64,000 nucleotides of DNA from an uncultured Oxalobacteraceae bacterium. Lineage in GTDB: Bacteria; Pseudomonadota; Gammaproteobacteria; Burkholderiales; Burkholderiaceae_D. This document shows positions 27,701 through 36,487 of the stretch, one piece after another. A program made the translations under genes and the position numbers. Location: positions 1 to 64,000 of the forward strand of contig CAITOF010000034.1 of the NCBI GenBank assembly GCA_903893945.1. The letters are read 5' to 3'. Every line of letters begins with the position of its first letter. The stretch's first letter is position 1. The notes under the pieces were generated by a model. That model made no database searches, was not told where the DNA came from, and saw only the letters and a list, made by a program, of their open reading frames with translations.

Positions 27701-30700
27701 CCAACCGTTGCCGAGCTCCCGGCCAACGAATGCGCTGCATGAACGGCATGCCGTGTGACCGGCCGGTGCGGCTCATGACGCCATTCAGAAAAATCCTGTG
27801 ATAAAAACCGGACGATTTCATCTGTTTCAGCCAGATAAATATTGTACAGAGGCACGCCGATTTCAATATGTCCGATCTTCTTGACATTATCTTCAAAGGC
27901 CGGGTAGTAGCCGGCATTCGACGGAAATTCAATGATCTTTGCTTCTTGCGGAACACTTGCATCCGCTTGTTCAGCGACCATGTCCGGTACGGCTACTTCT
28001 GCCGGCTGCGTCTCAGGCATTTCATCGGCAGGCAGTTCTGTTGGCGGTTCCACAGCCACACGGCTGTCGGCACCAAAATCGATCTCGGGCGCCATGGACG
28101 CTGTCAACGATGTGTCGGGCGCAACATCGCCTGGTTCTTCCTGCAACGGCTCAACTGTCGCAGCGGTATGTGCCGGACCGGTTCCGGCCACAGGTGATGA
28201 GGGTATTTTCTCCAGCGGACGGAAATCAAAATTAATTTCCGGGACGGTAAATGACTCCAGCGAACTTACCTGCAATTCTGCTGCGTCCGGCGGTTCTGGT
28301 TCGGACACTGCCGGTTGATCCAGCGTGGGTAAAATCAGTTCCGGTACGTCGTCAGTATCGTCCATGACCCGATCTGCCGGCACGGACGCCAGCCGCTCTG
28401 CCGGCTCCTGTACCACATCGTGGCTGCTTTCGACAATCGGCGCTGCCGGAGGCACTGGGACGGCAATCTGCCCGTCGGCCAGCTCCTGATACGAAAACAC
28501 GCCACTATTTTTGAAATTGTCAGCCGACGCAATCAGCGCCCTGCCATTGCAATCGGACATACCCATTGAATTGAGGTCATTGACCCAGGCACCTAACACC
28601 TCAGAGGCCTTTTCAAGCAGGGCGTATAAATCGTCTGTGCCTGATCTGGCGTCGGCCAGCCACGAATTCATGACCTGCTCGATAGCCCAGGCAGTATTGC
28701 CAAAGGTTCCCAGTCCAACCATACGACTGCTGCCTTTCAAGGTATGGAAAGAGCGTCGCAGTGTGATCAGGTGATCCTGATTGCTTGGGTCATTACGTGA
28801 TAACGGTATGGTGTCATTGACACAGGCGATGACCTCGACGGCCTCCATCAGGAAGACTTCAAGCAGTTCCGCGTCGATGGCATCGTCACCAACGGGCATG
28901 GGTGCGTGTGTCGGTAATTCCGGGGCGCTGACGGCTTCAGGCTCAGCACCAACGGCGCTGATAATTTTGTTCATGTCCGGATTCTGGACATCAAAATCCG
29001 CTTTTTCCAGGGCTTCAATAGCCTGCGTCGCACGCTCACTCGCGTTGGGATCATCCAGCAATCGCGCTACAGCGCGTTCATGCTCCAGGCTGGCCAGTAA
29101 TTGGGCCTGAATCTCGGCATTATGCGGTTCTTCCAGCAGCGAGCTAGCCAGATTGGCCGACTGCTTTTGCTGATCAGCCAATTCCTGTTCAGTCGACACA
29201 TGCAGGTGCGACTGTTCATGCACCTCAAGTCCGGTTCCACCACCGGCATTGTCAAGCGGCGCTGAGTGTGACGGGGTCGCAACGTCCAGGAAATGTGACT
29301 TGAAATAACCTGTTTCCGTATCAAAGCTGAATTTGGTCTTGGCTGTTTCAGGCTGCGTTTGCAATGCCTCAATCAAAAAGCTCATTGCGCCGATATTCTG
29401 TGCAATTTTAGTATGAAGCGCGGGATCAACCGGCTCCGGTGATTGCACCATTTGCCGGATTAATTCCTGGGTATGGATCAGGGCCTGATTCGCTTCATCC
29501 TGATCAAGGATAGCCAATGCGCCGGCAATCTGGTGCATGACAGGTTCAATCTGGGCCAGATTGCTCTTGTCTTCAGGATCCCTGAAATATTCATCCAGGG
29601 TTTTTTCAACTGTACGCAAGCTTGACTGCATTTCGCCGACCAGCGCTTCCATAGTCTGGCGTTGTTGCACCTTCTGCGACATTTCATCCAGCCACGGCGC
29701 ACTCCGGTCCAGTGATTCGCCACTTACCAGTGACAACAGTCGCGCTGCCAGAATTTCGGCCCGTTCTGAAAAATCGGCAGGCAGATGAGTGATCTGGTCC
29801 AGGGCACTTTCAATGAACAGCAAACTCGTCGCCAGCTCAAGCGCAAATGCTTCCGTGGGTCGATTCTGCTTTACATGTCGGGACAGGCCATTCAGTTCAC
29901 GCAGCAATTTGGTCAGGGGAGGTGATTTTAATTTTTCACTCGCCTCTGCCAATTCTTTCATTTTTACTTCAAATTTCTCAAATACCGCATTTTCCCCGTT
30001 GGCGATTTTGCCCCACAGGGATTTAACCTGGCTGAGCCGCTCCTTGCACAAAGCCAGTGTACCTGATTCAATTTCACCGTACTGCTGTACGTCAAAATTT
30101 GCCGGCACCTGACCTTCCAGCTGGTAGGCCTGTCGAATATGGGCTGCGTTCGGTGGCAGGCTGGTGGCACGTGCAATAAAAAATAACGCATCCCGCATCA
30201 AACTTTCCGGAATACTCAATGCACCATCCACCAGACGGCGAATCTGCAGATTAATCCGGCCAAACAACTGCTTTACATTCTGCTCGCCGTACAGATGCTG
30301 ATCTGCAGTGAGTTCAGCAAATCCATGCATTACGGCCCAGAACGAACGCGATGGTGTATGAGTTTGTGCCTGCCATATTTCTGCAATCAGACCCTGCATC
30401 TGTTTCACGCTGGCGCCCAGCAGTTTTTCATCAGTCTGCTTCAGAAACGGCAGCAACGAGGCCTCGAACCGTTTGCGCAGGTTGGCGTAATTTACAGTTT
30501 GATTTTTCTCTGGCGACCGTGATTTGGTTTTCCCGTCTTCCACCAGCGTCAGGGGCATCACCGGCAGCAAATCCGGGAAGAACAGGTCCACCGGATTGAT
30601 CCTGTCCGCGCCCTTGATCAATAACAGGTCGCGGTAATAGGGGAACAACCGGACTGGCTGCTGTATGGCCGTGCCCAACAGGTTATCCAGATACTCCTGC

Positions 30701-31029
30701 AGGGCATCCAGTGCCAGTTCAACAGGGTTGACATGTTTAAACTCTATCGTAAGCTGGCCATCATTCATCCGGTCCAGCAGAACTTCGATCGCCTCAGACA
30801 GTTTTACGACGCCATCCACATCAACCATTTGCAACGCACCGTGCGCCTGGTGCAGATAAGTCTTGGCATGCTTGAGCAGTGTCGACTGCGATTCTTCATT
30901 TTGCTCCAGGGCATCGTGCAGTGCACGCTTGGCGTTCATCAACGCTTCACGTGTTTCCGCGATCACCCACGATAAAGGGCCCGTATCAAATTTATTTTGC
31001 ATGTTTTGCGTCGAATCCGAAGAGATCAT
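24784..31029 (-). CDS. chpA: Pil-Chp hybrid histidine kinase ChpA/PilL
   Basis: A 2,081-residue CheA-like hybrid kinase of the type IV pilus chemosensory pathway. Order: N-terminal helical region (about 1-680); Hpt domains with phosphoryl-accepting His762 (HTLKGSSRM), His1100 (HSLAGSSATVG) and His1327 (HTVKGSARM); an acidic Pro-rich linker; dimerisation and ATPase domains (about 1445-1780, N-box HLLRNAIVHGIE, DDGQGLD); a CheW-like domain; and a C-terminal receiver with Asp2007 (VMLVDIEMPRMDG). The second Hpt has Ala where the others have Lys. It controls pilus extension and surface sensing through PilG and PilH. GAGG precedes the start. It is somewhat shorter than P. aeruginosa ChpA, which has more Hpt-like domains. 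Confidence 0.93.
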   Translation of the reverse strand: MISSDSTQNMQNKFDTGPLSWVIAETREALMNAKRALHDALEQNEESQSTLLKHAKTYLHQAHGALQMVDVDGVVKLSEAIEVLLDRMNDGQLTIEFKHVNPVELALDALQEYLDNLLGTAIQQPVRLFPYYRDLLLIKGADRINPVDLFFPDLLPVMPLTLVEDGKTKSRSPEKNQTVNYANLRKRFEASLLPFLKQTDEKLLGASVKQMQGLIAEIWQAQTHTPSRSFWAVMHGFAELTADQHLYGEQNVKQLFGRINLQIRRLVDGALSIPESLMRDALFFIARATSLPPNAAHIRQAYQLEGQVPANFDVQQYGEIESGTLALCKERLSQVKSLWGKIANGENAVFEKFEVKMKELAEASEKLKSPPLTKLLRELNGLSRHVKQNRPTEAFALELATSLLFIESALDQITHLPADFSERAEILAARLLSLVSGESLDRSAPWLDEMSQKVQQRQTMEALVGEMQSSLRTVEKTLDEYFRDPEDKSNLAQIEPVMHQIAGALAILDQDEANQALIHTQELIRQMVQSPEPVDPALHTKIAQNIGAMSFLIEALQTQPETAKTKFSFDTETGYFKSHFLDVATPSHSAPLDNAGGGTGLEVHEQSHLHVSTEQELADQQKQSANLASSLLEEPHNAEIQAQLLASLEHERAVARLLDDPNASERATQAIEALEKADFDVQNPDMNKIISAVGAEPEAVSAPELPTHAPMPVGDDAIDAELLEVFLMEAVEVIACVNDTIPLSRNDPSNQDHLITLRRSFHTLKGSSRMVGLGTFGNTAWAIEQVMNSWLADARSGTDDLYALLEKASEVLGAWVNDLNSMGMSDCNGRALIASADNFKNSGVFSYQELADGQIAVPVPPAAPIVESSHDVVQEPAERLASVPADRVMDDTDDVPELILPTLDQPAVSEPEPPDAAELQVSSLESFTVPEINFDFRPLEKIPSSPVAGTGPAHTAATVEPLQEEPGDVAPDTSLTASMAPEIDFGADSRVAVEPPTELPADEMPETQPAEVAVPDMVAEQADASVPQEAKIIEFPSNAGYYPAFEDNVKKIGHIEIGVPLYNIYLAETDEIVRFLSQDFSEWRHEPHRPVTRHAVHAAHSLAGSSATVGFGYLQEVAHALEMVLQRLERHPVTLLRGEFDTLDRCVACVKEMLHQFALAEMPSPQPEQVLVLEHLLAILTERAQPSESALTDLSAHYADITTHIDAAEPVDALEHESTPDPVPAQEVDDQPPPDADTSATASPDSGSAPDQLGADTLVIPIAQVKNETVKLFDASTLPKDDIDADLLPVFIEEGNDLFPLIGQTLRSWQAAPQDTEIAHSLLRLLHTVKGSARMAGAMALGQHTHDMESQIENFMQAGVVPAIAIENLLMRHDAATAMFEHLMDPDSAPAVAESPAVTGVDSERVELVPEPVQPALEDVTPRVRIGAVKSTQLTPMAAPSPVASPATAANAPLVRVRADILDRLVNQAGEVSISRSRLENEVTNLRSSLQELNENVGRLRDQLREVEIQAETQISSRMAMSGEREFDPLEFDRFTRLQELTRMMAESVSDVSTLQVNISKTVDGATNDLTSQARLTRELQQDLMRVRMVPFASISERLYRITRQSSKELDKRVNLDIRGTSVEIDRSVLEKMAGPFEHLLRNAIVHGIETREKRLALGKNEIGEILVQIRQEGNEVVINFNDDGQGLDLHRIREKAQQTGLIAMDEEVSDAEASNLIFEPGFSTAREITELAGRGVGMDVVRSEAAALGGRVSVSSTPDIGSNFTIHLPLTLAVTQVVLLSCGDKTFAVPSVLVEQVQQLKAPALAAAYNEGAIMWQGQRVPMHYLSTVLADYNALPLAQQYTPIVIMRSGDDRVALHVDQVIGNREVVVKNIGQQLSRMAGISGATVLGSGEIVLILNPLPLAHKMEHEMLRAPRLLKENEDHPEVSASDDSLGAVSETEQATEQQPVQGLRRHHIVMVVDDSLTVRKVTQRLLMREGYQVVLAKDGVDALQQLQAITPDVMLVDIEMPRMDGFDLTRNVRNDERLSHVPIIMITSRTADKHRNYAQELGVNAYFGKPYQEDVLLTAIQGFLPQSISAQ

Positions 31030-31104
31030 GAAACCTCACAGGCCAAAAAAGGCGACACACCATCCCGGGTTATCGCCATTTCATCGTTACCATAAAAATA
31101 CGTG

Positions 31105-33408
31105 TCAGACAGAAACACGGAATCGCGATACCGAATTTTTCAGCTCTTGCGCCAGACCGGACAGTTCGCGAATTGATTGTGCCGTCTGCTGGGTACCGTC
31201 CTGCGTCTGTTCAGTAATCGTTAAAATATGCTGAATATTCTGTGCCACACCGTTCGCCGAGGTAGCCTGTTGCTCGGTTGAATGCGATATACCCTGAATC
31301 AGATCGGCCAGCTGATTTGAAATTCGCCGGATTTCCGACAGCGCAGCGCCCGCCGCATCAGACAGTTTCGCTCCCTCAACCACACCCTGAGTCGATTTTT
31401 CCATCGCTGATACAGCGTCGTGAGTATCGGTCTGAATCGTTTTAACCAGCGCACCGATCTGCTTGGTCGCCTCGGCTGAACGTTCCGCCAGTCGCTGCAC
31501 CTCTTCAGCAACCACCGAGAAACCCCGGCCTGCCTCACCGGCCGATGCAGCCTGAATCGCTGCATTCAGAGCCAGCACGTTGGTCTGTTCGGTAATGTCT
31601 GAAATCAGTTCGGTAATTTCACCAATTTCCTGTGACGATTCACCGAGTCGCTTGATCCGTTTTGACGTTTCCTGAATCTGCTCGCGGATTTCATCCATAC
31701 CCTTGATGGCATTCTGCACCGCGTTCGCACCCTGCTCCGCCGCAGCCACGGAATTACGCGCAACGTCGGCCGATTCATTCGCTGATTTGGACACTTCAGT
31801 AATGTCATTGGCCATGGTCAGCATCGCTTCACCGGCATCCTTGATTTCACGCGCCTGCTGCTGTGACGCGTTCAACAGGGCCAGTGACACATCTTCCGCC
31901 TGATTGGACGCCGATGTCACCTGCTCCGCCGTGGTCGTTACCCGTCCGACCAGACCACGAAGTTCTTCCACCGTATAGTTAACCGAGTCGGCGATTGCAC
32001 CGGTAATATCTTCCGACACGGTTGCCTGCACCGTCAGGTCGCCGTCCGCCACCTCCTGCAATTCATTCATCAGTCGCAGAATCGCTGCCTGGTTCTGATC
32101 GTTTGCCTGCTTCGCCTCGTTTTCCTGTTTTTGCGCCTGCATCATCTGGATATCAGCCTCAACCCGGCGCGCATTCGCTTCTTTTGCGCGATTACGACTG
32201 TCCTGCAGCAGCACCGCCGCAATACCTGCTGCAGGTACAATCGCCAGCAGGAAGGACAACAGCATGAGGTAAAAACTGATCGTTGTGGAGTCAAGGTGAC
32301 CACGATAGATATTCTGGACAGAGATCAGGCGCATACGCAAATCTTCATTTTCCGTAAACACCAGTTGCTCCGCCTGTTTCGCAGCAATAAAGTTTTGCAG
32401 GTTACCCAAAAGGGTCGATACCGATGCCTGGTATTCGGCGAACGTTGTTTTCAATTCAGTCAATTTGGCGCGCGTGTCATTGTCTTTTGTCGGTGCCAGT
32501 TTCAGAACATCACTGCCGTTCAAAAATCCGTCGACCAGATCACGGAACGTATTGGTATCTTTACCCAGCAAAAACGCCGTTTCGGGATTGACACCTTCCG
32601 AGGTCAGAAATTCACTGGCGCTGCGACCTAAACGCTGGGTCAACATGACCAATTGACCGGATGCTGAAATTTCCCTTGCTGATCCACCGCCCTGCAGTTT
32701 CTGGGCCGAGACTTCTTCAGTCAGTTCCAGCAACACAGGCGAAATTGAATTCAGTTTTTCCAGTGTCTGGCCGAACCCGGTTAACTCTTTCTTCAGTTTC
32801 AGGATCGTGTCGGCCGCTTTGTCCGAATTCGACCAGATTTTTTCACCTTCTTTCAGCACCGGCAGGTCAGCGCCGCGGGCACTATCCAGACTGTGACCGG
32901 TGTAATTGCCACCTTTGATCAACAGGTTCAAATCGTTATTCAATTCCGTACGGCTTTCTTCAAGTTCCTTGAAGGCCTCAGGCTTACCCTGAATCGCATT
33001 CGGTGCCGCTTTACCTATACGCTGCGAGTGCATCAGCGCATCCCCGGCAATCTGGTTCTGGAGGGAAGCGATCAGTTTCTGGTTACTGTTAACATAAACA
33101 AACACACCACCAAAAATCAGTAACAGAAACATCGTGATAAACAGGGTACGAATCTGTCGCTGTAGCGACATGTGTCCGATAATCGGCAATTTGATGTCGC
33201 GTGCCTGTTCAAGCACGTCGCCGATAAACGTCAGGTTGTTATCGTGGTCATTCTTTCCTGAAGCGGATTTCGTGTCGTCAGAAGCGGAGTAGGTCGTCTG
33301 GGTAGACTCCAGATCAATCAGGGTTGCCGGATTCATGTTGTCAGATAGTTTATCTGCATCCTGGGCAGAAGCCGCTTCTTCGGGACGCAACGGTGATTTT
33401 AATGCCAT
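31105..33408 (-). CDS. pilJ: type IV pilus methyl-accepting chemotaxis protein PilJ
   Basis: A 767-residue receptor. A long cytoplasmic N-terminus (about 87 residues) precedes membrane segment 1 (about 88-107, [19 protein letters not shown]), two PilJ-type periplasmic modules, membrane segment 2 (about 380-405), a HAMP domain and a signalling hairpin with [43 protein letters not shown]. The upstream TTG at 33429 opens the frame, but the ATG at 33408 has an AGGAG site 8 nt before it. It lies between pilI and chpA. PilJ senses surface contact through pilin in other bacteria. Confidence 0.93.
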   Translation of the reverse strand: MALKSPLRPEEAASAQDADKLSDNMNPATLIDLESTQTTYSASDDTKSASGKNDHDNNLTFIGDVLEQARDIKLPIIGHMSLQRQIRTLFITMFLLLIFGGVFVYVNSNQKLIASLQNQIAGDALMHSQRIGKAAPNAIQGKPEAFKELEESRTELNNDLNLLIKGGNYTGHSLDSARGADLPVLKEGEKIWSNSDKAADTILKLKKELTGFGQTLEKLNSISPVLLELTEEVSAQKLQGGGSAREISASGQLVMLTQRLGRSASEFLTSEGVNPETAFLLGKDTNTFRDLVDGFLNGSDVLKLAPTKDNDTRAKLTELKTTFAEYQASVSTLLGNLQNFIAAKQAEQLVFTENEDLRMRLISVQNIYRGHLDSTTISFYLMLLSFLLAIVPAAGIAAVLLQDSRNRAKEANARRVEADIQMMQAQKQENEAKQANDQNQAAILRLMNELQEVADGDLTVQATVSEDITGAIADSVNYTVEELRGLVGRVTTTAEQVTSASNQAEDVSLALLNASQQQAREIKDAGEAMLTMANDITEVSKSANESADVARNSVAAAEQGANAVQNAIKGMDEIREQIQETSKRIKRLGESSQEIGEITELISDITEQTNVLALNAAIQAASAGEAGRGFSVVAEEVQRLAERSAEATKQIGALVKTIQTDTHDAVSAMEKSTQGVVEGAKLSDAAGAALSEIRRISNQLADLIQGISHSTEQQATSANGVAQNIQHILTITEQTQDGTQQTAQSIRELSGLAQELKNSVSRFRVSV

Positions 33409-33545
33409 TACCAAATCTCCTATTTCCAATTGAACCGCAAGTCGGTGTTTTTATAAATTACGCTATCAGGCAAACGCTCTGCTTGCACCAGTCTGAATGC
33501 CACCCAGTTACAGACACGGTTGTAGCACGCAGCACTGAAGGCGCT

Positions 33546-34121
33546 TTACAGGCCAATATGTAAAAAATTACTGTCTTGAATCAGGTTTGCAAAACTCAGC
33601 TCAAACCAGACCTGGTTATTGCTGTCTTCATAGCTTTTTTTAAGCCAGAACGGTTGGTCTGACGGGCTATGGTCATGCGGGTTTTCAATTGCACTCATTT
33701 CCCCGACGTTACGCAAACCGAGAACTTTGCTTACCAGCAAGCCTGCGTTAAACGAGAGACCGGATGAAAAAGCGATGATGCGGCTCTCGACATCCACCTC
33801 CACTTTATCCTGCCCCTGAAAGCGTTGAATATCCACTATGCCGATCAGGTTTCCGCGCAGATTCAGCAAACCCAGATACCAGTCACGCGTCAATGGAACC
33901 GGAGAAATCTGTCCGACTGCCACAATTTCGCCGGCTTCCCTCAGATTGAGTAAATAGCGCGTCTTGCCTACCATCACACCCAATTGATTGGTACTGACGG
34001 CATCGCTGCTACGTGCAATCTGCATGCGTTCCAGCAGTTGCGACTGAAAGTCGCGCAAACGCTCACGGCGGTCGCCACGTTTATCTTCCTTCGGACTGTC
34101 AAGTGATGTGACCTGATTCAT
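33546..34121 (-). CDS. pilI: CheW-like coupling protein PilI
   Basis: A 191-residue protein with one CheW domain: RYLLNLREAGEIVAVGQISPVPLTRDWYLGLLNLRGNLIGIVDIQRF is the core. The N-terminal 30 residues are charged. It couples the PilJ receptor to the ChpA kinase. The gene lies 137 nt before pilJ and 43 nt after pilH on the same strand. Confidence 0.93.
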   Translation of the reverse strand: MNQVTSLDSPKEDKRGDRRERLRDFQSQLLERMQIARSSDAVSTNQLGVMVGKTRYLLNLREAGEIVAVGQISPVPLTRDWYLGLLNLRGNLIGIVDIQRFQGQDKVEVDVESRIIAFSSGLSFNAGLLVSKVLGLRNVGEMSAIENPHDHSPSDQPFWLKKSYEDSNNQVWFELSFANLIQDSNFLHIGL

Positions 34122-34164
34122 GCGGTTTCCGTTTTACGTAGCCAAGAGGATGTCGCGGAAAATT

Positions 34165-34530
34165 TCACGACAGGCTGGCAATTTTCGCCAGCAATTCCTG
34201 GGGATCGATCGGTTTTACCAGATAGTCACGTGCACCTTGCCGCATTCCCCAGATACGATCGGTTTCCTGATTTTTGCTGGTGCAGATAATCACAGGGACA
34301 TCCTGTGTTTCTGCATCGCGGGCAATTGCCCGGGTAATCTGAAATCCGTTCTGGCCTGGCATCACCACATCCATCAGAATCAGGTGTGGCTTATCGGCCT
34401 TAATTTTCAAGAGGGCCTCTTCGCCATTTTCGGCCGTCGACACCGAGAAACCATTCTTCGCCAGTATATCGGTCAGAAAGTAGCGTTCAGTTGGAGAATC
34501 ATCCACCACCAAAATCTTTTTAATCACCAT
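34165..34530 (-). CDS. pilH: response regulator PilH
   Basis: A 121-residue single-domain receiver. Acidic pair DDS near residue 10, phospho-acceptor Asp in LILMDVVMPGQNG, Thr/Ser in IICTSKNQ, and Lys in LVKPIDP. No output domain. In the Pil-Chp pathway PilH modulates pilus retraction and acts as a phosphate sink. It sits between pilG and pilI. Confidence 0.93.
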   Translation of the reverse strand: MVIKKILVVDDSPTERYFLTDILAKNGFSVSTAENGEEALLKIKADKPHLILMDVVMPGQNGFQITRAIARDAETQDVPVIICTSKNQETDRIWGMRQGARDYLVKPIDPQELLAKIASLS

Positions 34531-34590
34531 ATTTATTCCTTAGAAAATCTGAACTGCAAGGATAGTGTCAACAACATCCAGTGTCCCGTT

Positions 34591-34986
34591 TTATTGGGGC
34601 TGCGCCGTGTAACTCCGCACAGTTTTCAACAGGCTGTCTTTCGTAAACGGTTTTGTCAAATACTCGTTTGAACCCACAATTGAGCCGCGCGCCCGATCAA
34701 ACAAACCGTCTTTGGATGACAGCATAATGACCGGCGTATTGCGAAATTTTGCGCTTTTTTTGATGAGTGCGCAGGTCTGGTAACCATCCAGACGCGGCAT
34801 CAATATGTCGCAAAAAATCAGGTCCGGATGATAGTCATTGATCTTTGCCAGCGCATCAAAGCCATCTTCAGCCAATATGACCTGATACCCCACCTGTCCC
34901 AGAAAAATTTCAGCTGACCGACGGATCGTGCTGCTGTCGTCAATAACCATGATTTTTAACGTTTGTTTTTCAACCTGCATAGTCAT
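34591..34986 (-). CDS. pilG: response regulator PilG
   Basis: A 131-residue single-domain receiver. DDSSTIRRSAE, phospho-acceptor Asp in LIFCDILMPRLDGYQTCALIKK, and Lys in LTKPFTKDSLL are the PilG pattern. PilG promotes pilus extension in the Pil-Chp pathway. It is the first chemosensory gene after the rubredoxin gene, on the same strand, with a 172-nt gap that could hold its own promoter. Confidence 0.93.
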   Translation of the reverse strand: MTMQVEKQTLKIMVIDDSSTIRRSAEIFLGQVGYQVILAEDGFDALAKINDYHPDLIFCDILMPRLDGYQTCALIKKSAKFRNTPVIMLSSKDGLFDRARGSIVGSNEYLTKPFTKDSLLKTVRSYTAQPQ

Positions 34987-35158
34987 AGATCATCTCAAAA
35001 AATTCAGACAGGACCAAGAATTGCCTTGTTTCAATCAATATTACAGTCATCCAAAACAAATTTCCTTAAGAATACCTAAATTCGTCAAAAATTCTACCGT
35101 ATTTATAGCGTTCCATACGGAAATGTTTCATTTTTTTCACAATGTTGTATAAAGATTA

Positions 35159-35398
35159 TTAAATTGAAATCATTTCGAAATCGTCCTTGCGCGCGCCACA
35201 TTCGGGGCAGGTCCAATTCATCGGAACATCCTTCCACCGTGTGCCCGGCAGGATTCCCTCGTCCGGCAGTCCTGCCGCCTCATCATAAATCCAGCCACAT
35301 ATAAGGCACATCCACGTTTGATATTCACTATTCTGATTTGAATTATCCGAAATATTCGTTCCCATATTATTGCTCACTGTTTTTTCCTTTCGCGCCAT
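35159..35398 (-). CDS. rubredoxin with N-terminal extension
   Basis: A 79-residue rubredoxin. The two iron-binding pairs are CLICGW and CPECGA, with the conserved YDEAAGLPDEGILPGTRWKDVP between them. About 28 polar residues precede the usual rubredoxin start, so a later start (Met12) is possible. Rubredoxin genes commonly lead pilGHIJ clusters in betaproteobacteria; a functional link to pili is not established. It is divergent from thiD. Confidence 0.93.
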   Translation of the reverse strand: MARKEKTVSNNMGTNISDNSNQNSEYQTWMCLICGWIYDEAAGLPDEGILPGTRWKDVPMNWTCPECGARKDDFEMISI

Positions 35399-35478
35399 TT
35401 TTTAATTAAATTGTTAATAATTTACATTTCTTTTCTAATCATGACTGCGCAATTGCCACGTGAAAAATTTCCAATATT

Positions 35479-35508
35479 CAAAAACGAATTCATTAAAGTG
35501 CGTTTTTG
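35479..35508. repeat. inverted repeat upstream of thiD
   Basis: CAAAAACG (35479-35486) and CGTTTTTG (35501-35508) form perfect 8-bp arms with a 14-nt loop, 50 nt before the thiD start in the rubredoxin/thiD divergent gap. It could be an operator. I see no THI-box consensus here. Confidence 0.3.
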
Positions 35509-35557
35509 ATAAAGAAATCGAATAAAATATAAAGTTCACTATCTTAATCTACCCAAC

Positions 35558-36409
35558 GTGCAAAACCAAATTTCCCCCCTCGTTTTAAGTTTTGGCAGTT
35601 CAGATCCCCTTGGTGCAACCGGAATTCAGGCCGATCTGGGCAGTTTTGCTGCCATGGGCTGTCACGGTTTGACGGTACTTACCGCCATACTGATGGGTGA
35701 CACGACCCAGATTACCGATATTGAACCCATCGAAGCGGAAATTGTCATTGAACAGGCCAGATCAATCCTGGAAGATGTTCCGGTCGCCGCCTTCAAACTG
35801 GGTACTATTGGCAGTATAGAAAATGTTAGCGCGATTGCCGAGATAGTTTCCGATTACCCCGAAGTTCCCCTGATTTTTGACCCATTTTCATCGTCCATTC
35901 CGGACCAGGGTCAGGACAGCGAGGATATTTATCTGGCCGCAAGCGAATTGATCATCCCTCAAACCACCTTGCTCATTGCATCTGTGGTGGAAATAGCACG
36001 ACTGGCTGAAACCTGGCGCGAACCGTCCACCGACGACACGCTGGCGCTGGATGTCCAGCGATTGATTGAATCCGGATGCGAATATGTATTCGTCACGGGT
36101 ACCGCGACCACCAGCCATGAAATCACCAACTGCCTGTTCGATGAATCCGGACTGATACGCCAGGACAGCTGGCCACGACAGAACGGATCATTTCTGGGTT
36201 CGGGTTCCACACTGTCCGCAGCCATTGCAGCCCTGGTCGCCAATGGACTTGATTTCCCGGAAGCTGTATTGGAAGCACAGGAATTTACCAACGCGGCCCT
36301 GGCTCACGCACAGCGTTTTGGCATGGGGAAATTGGTACCCGATCGTTTTTTCTGGGCACGCGAGCCGGACGACATGCAAGATCTCGATCAGCCTGACAGT
36401 GCAGCGTAA
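35558..36409 (+). CDS. thiD: hydroxymethylpyrimidine/phosphomethylpyrimidine kinase
   Basis: A 283-residue ribokinase-family enzyme of thiamine pyrimidine synthesis. It has the LSFGSSDPLGATGIQADLGSFAAMGCHGLTVLTA start typical of ThiD and the anion-hole motif GSGSTLSAAIAALVANGL near the C-terminus. The start is a GTG. The usual GxGDT is GSGST here, so the catalytic Asp of the family is replaced; the phosphorylation activity should be treated with some caution. It precedes hemL by 78 nt on the same strand. Confidence 0.85.
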   Translation: MQNQISPLVLSFGSSDPLGATGIQADLGSFAAMGCHGLTVLTAILMGDTTQITDIEPIEAEIVIEQARSILEDVPVAAFKLGTIGSIENVSAIAEIVSDYPEVPLIFDPFSSSIPDQGQDSEDIYLAASELIIPQTTLLIASVVEIARLAETWREPSTDDTLALDVQRLIESGCEYVFVTGTATTSHEITNCLFDESGLIRQDSWPRQNGSFLGSGSTLSAAIAALVANGLDFPEAVLEAQEFTNAALAHAQRFGMGKLVPDRFFWAREPDDMQDLDQPDSAA

Positions 36410-36487
36410 GAGATCAGGCACACGTGAACATGGTCAACCTTATTTAATCCGTAACAGGCTGCATTTACCTGTGTTACTCAACCTGAA

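Noticed and set aside
36410-36487. Inverted repeat GTAACAGG / CCTGTGTTAC before hemL
   Set aside because: Arms are imperfect and the spacing is irregular; likely chance.
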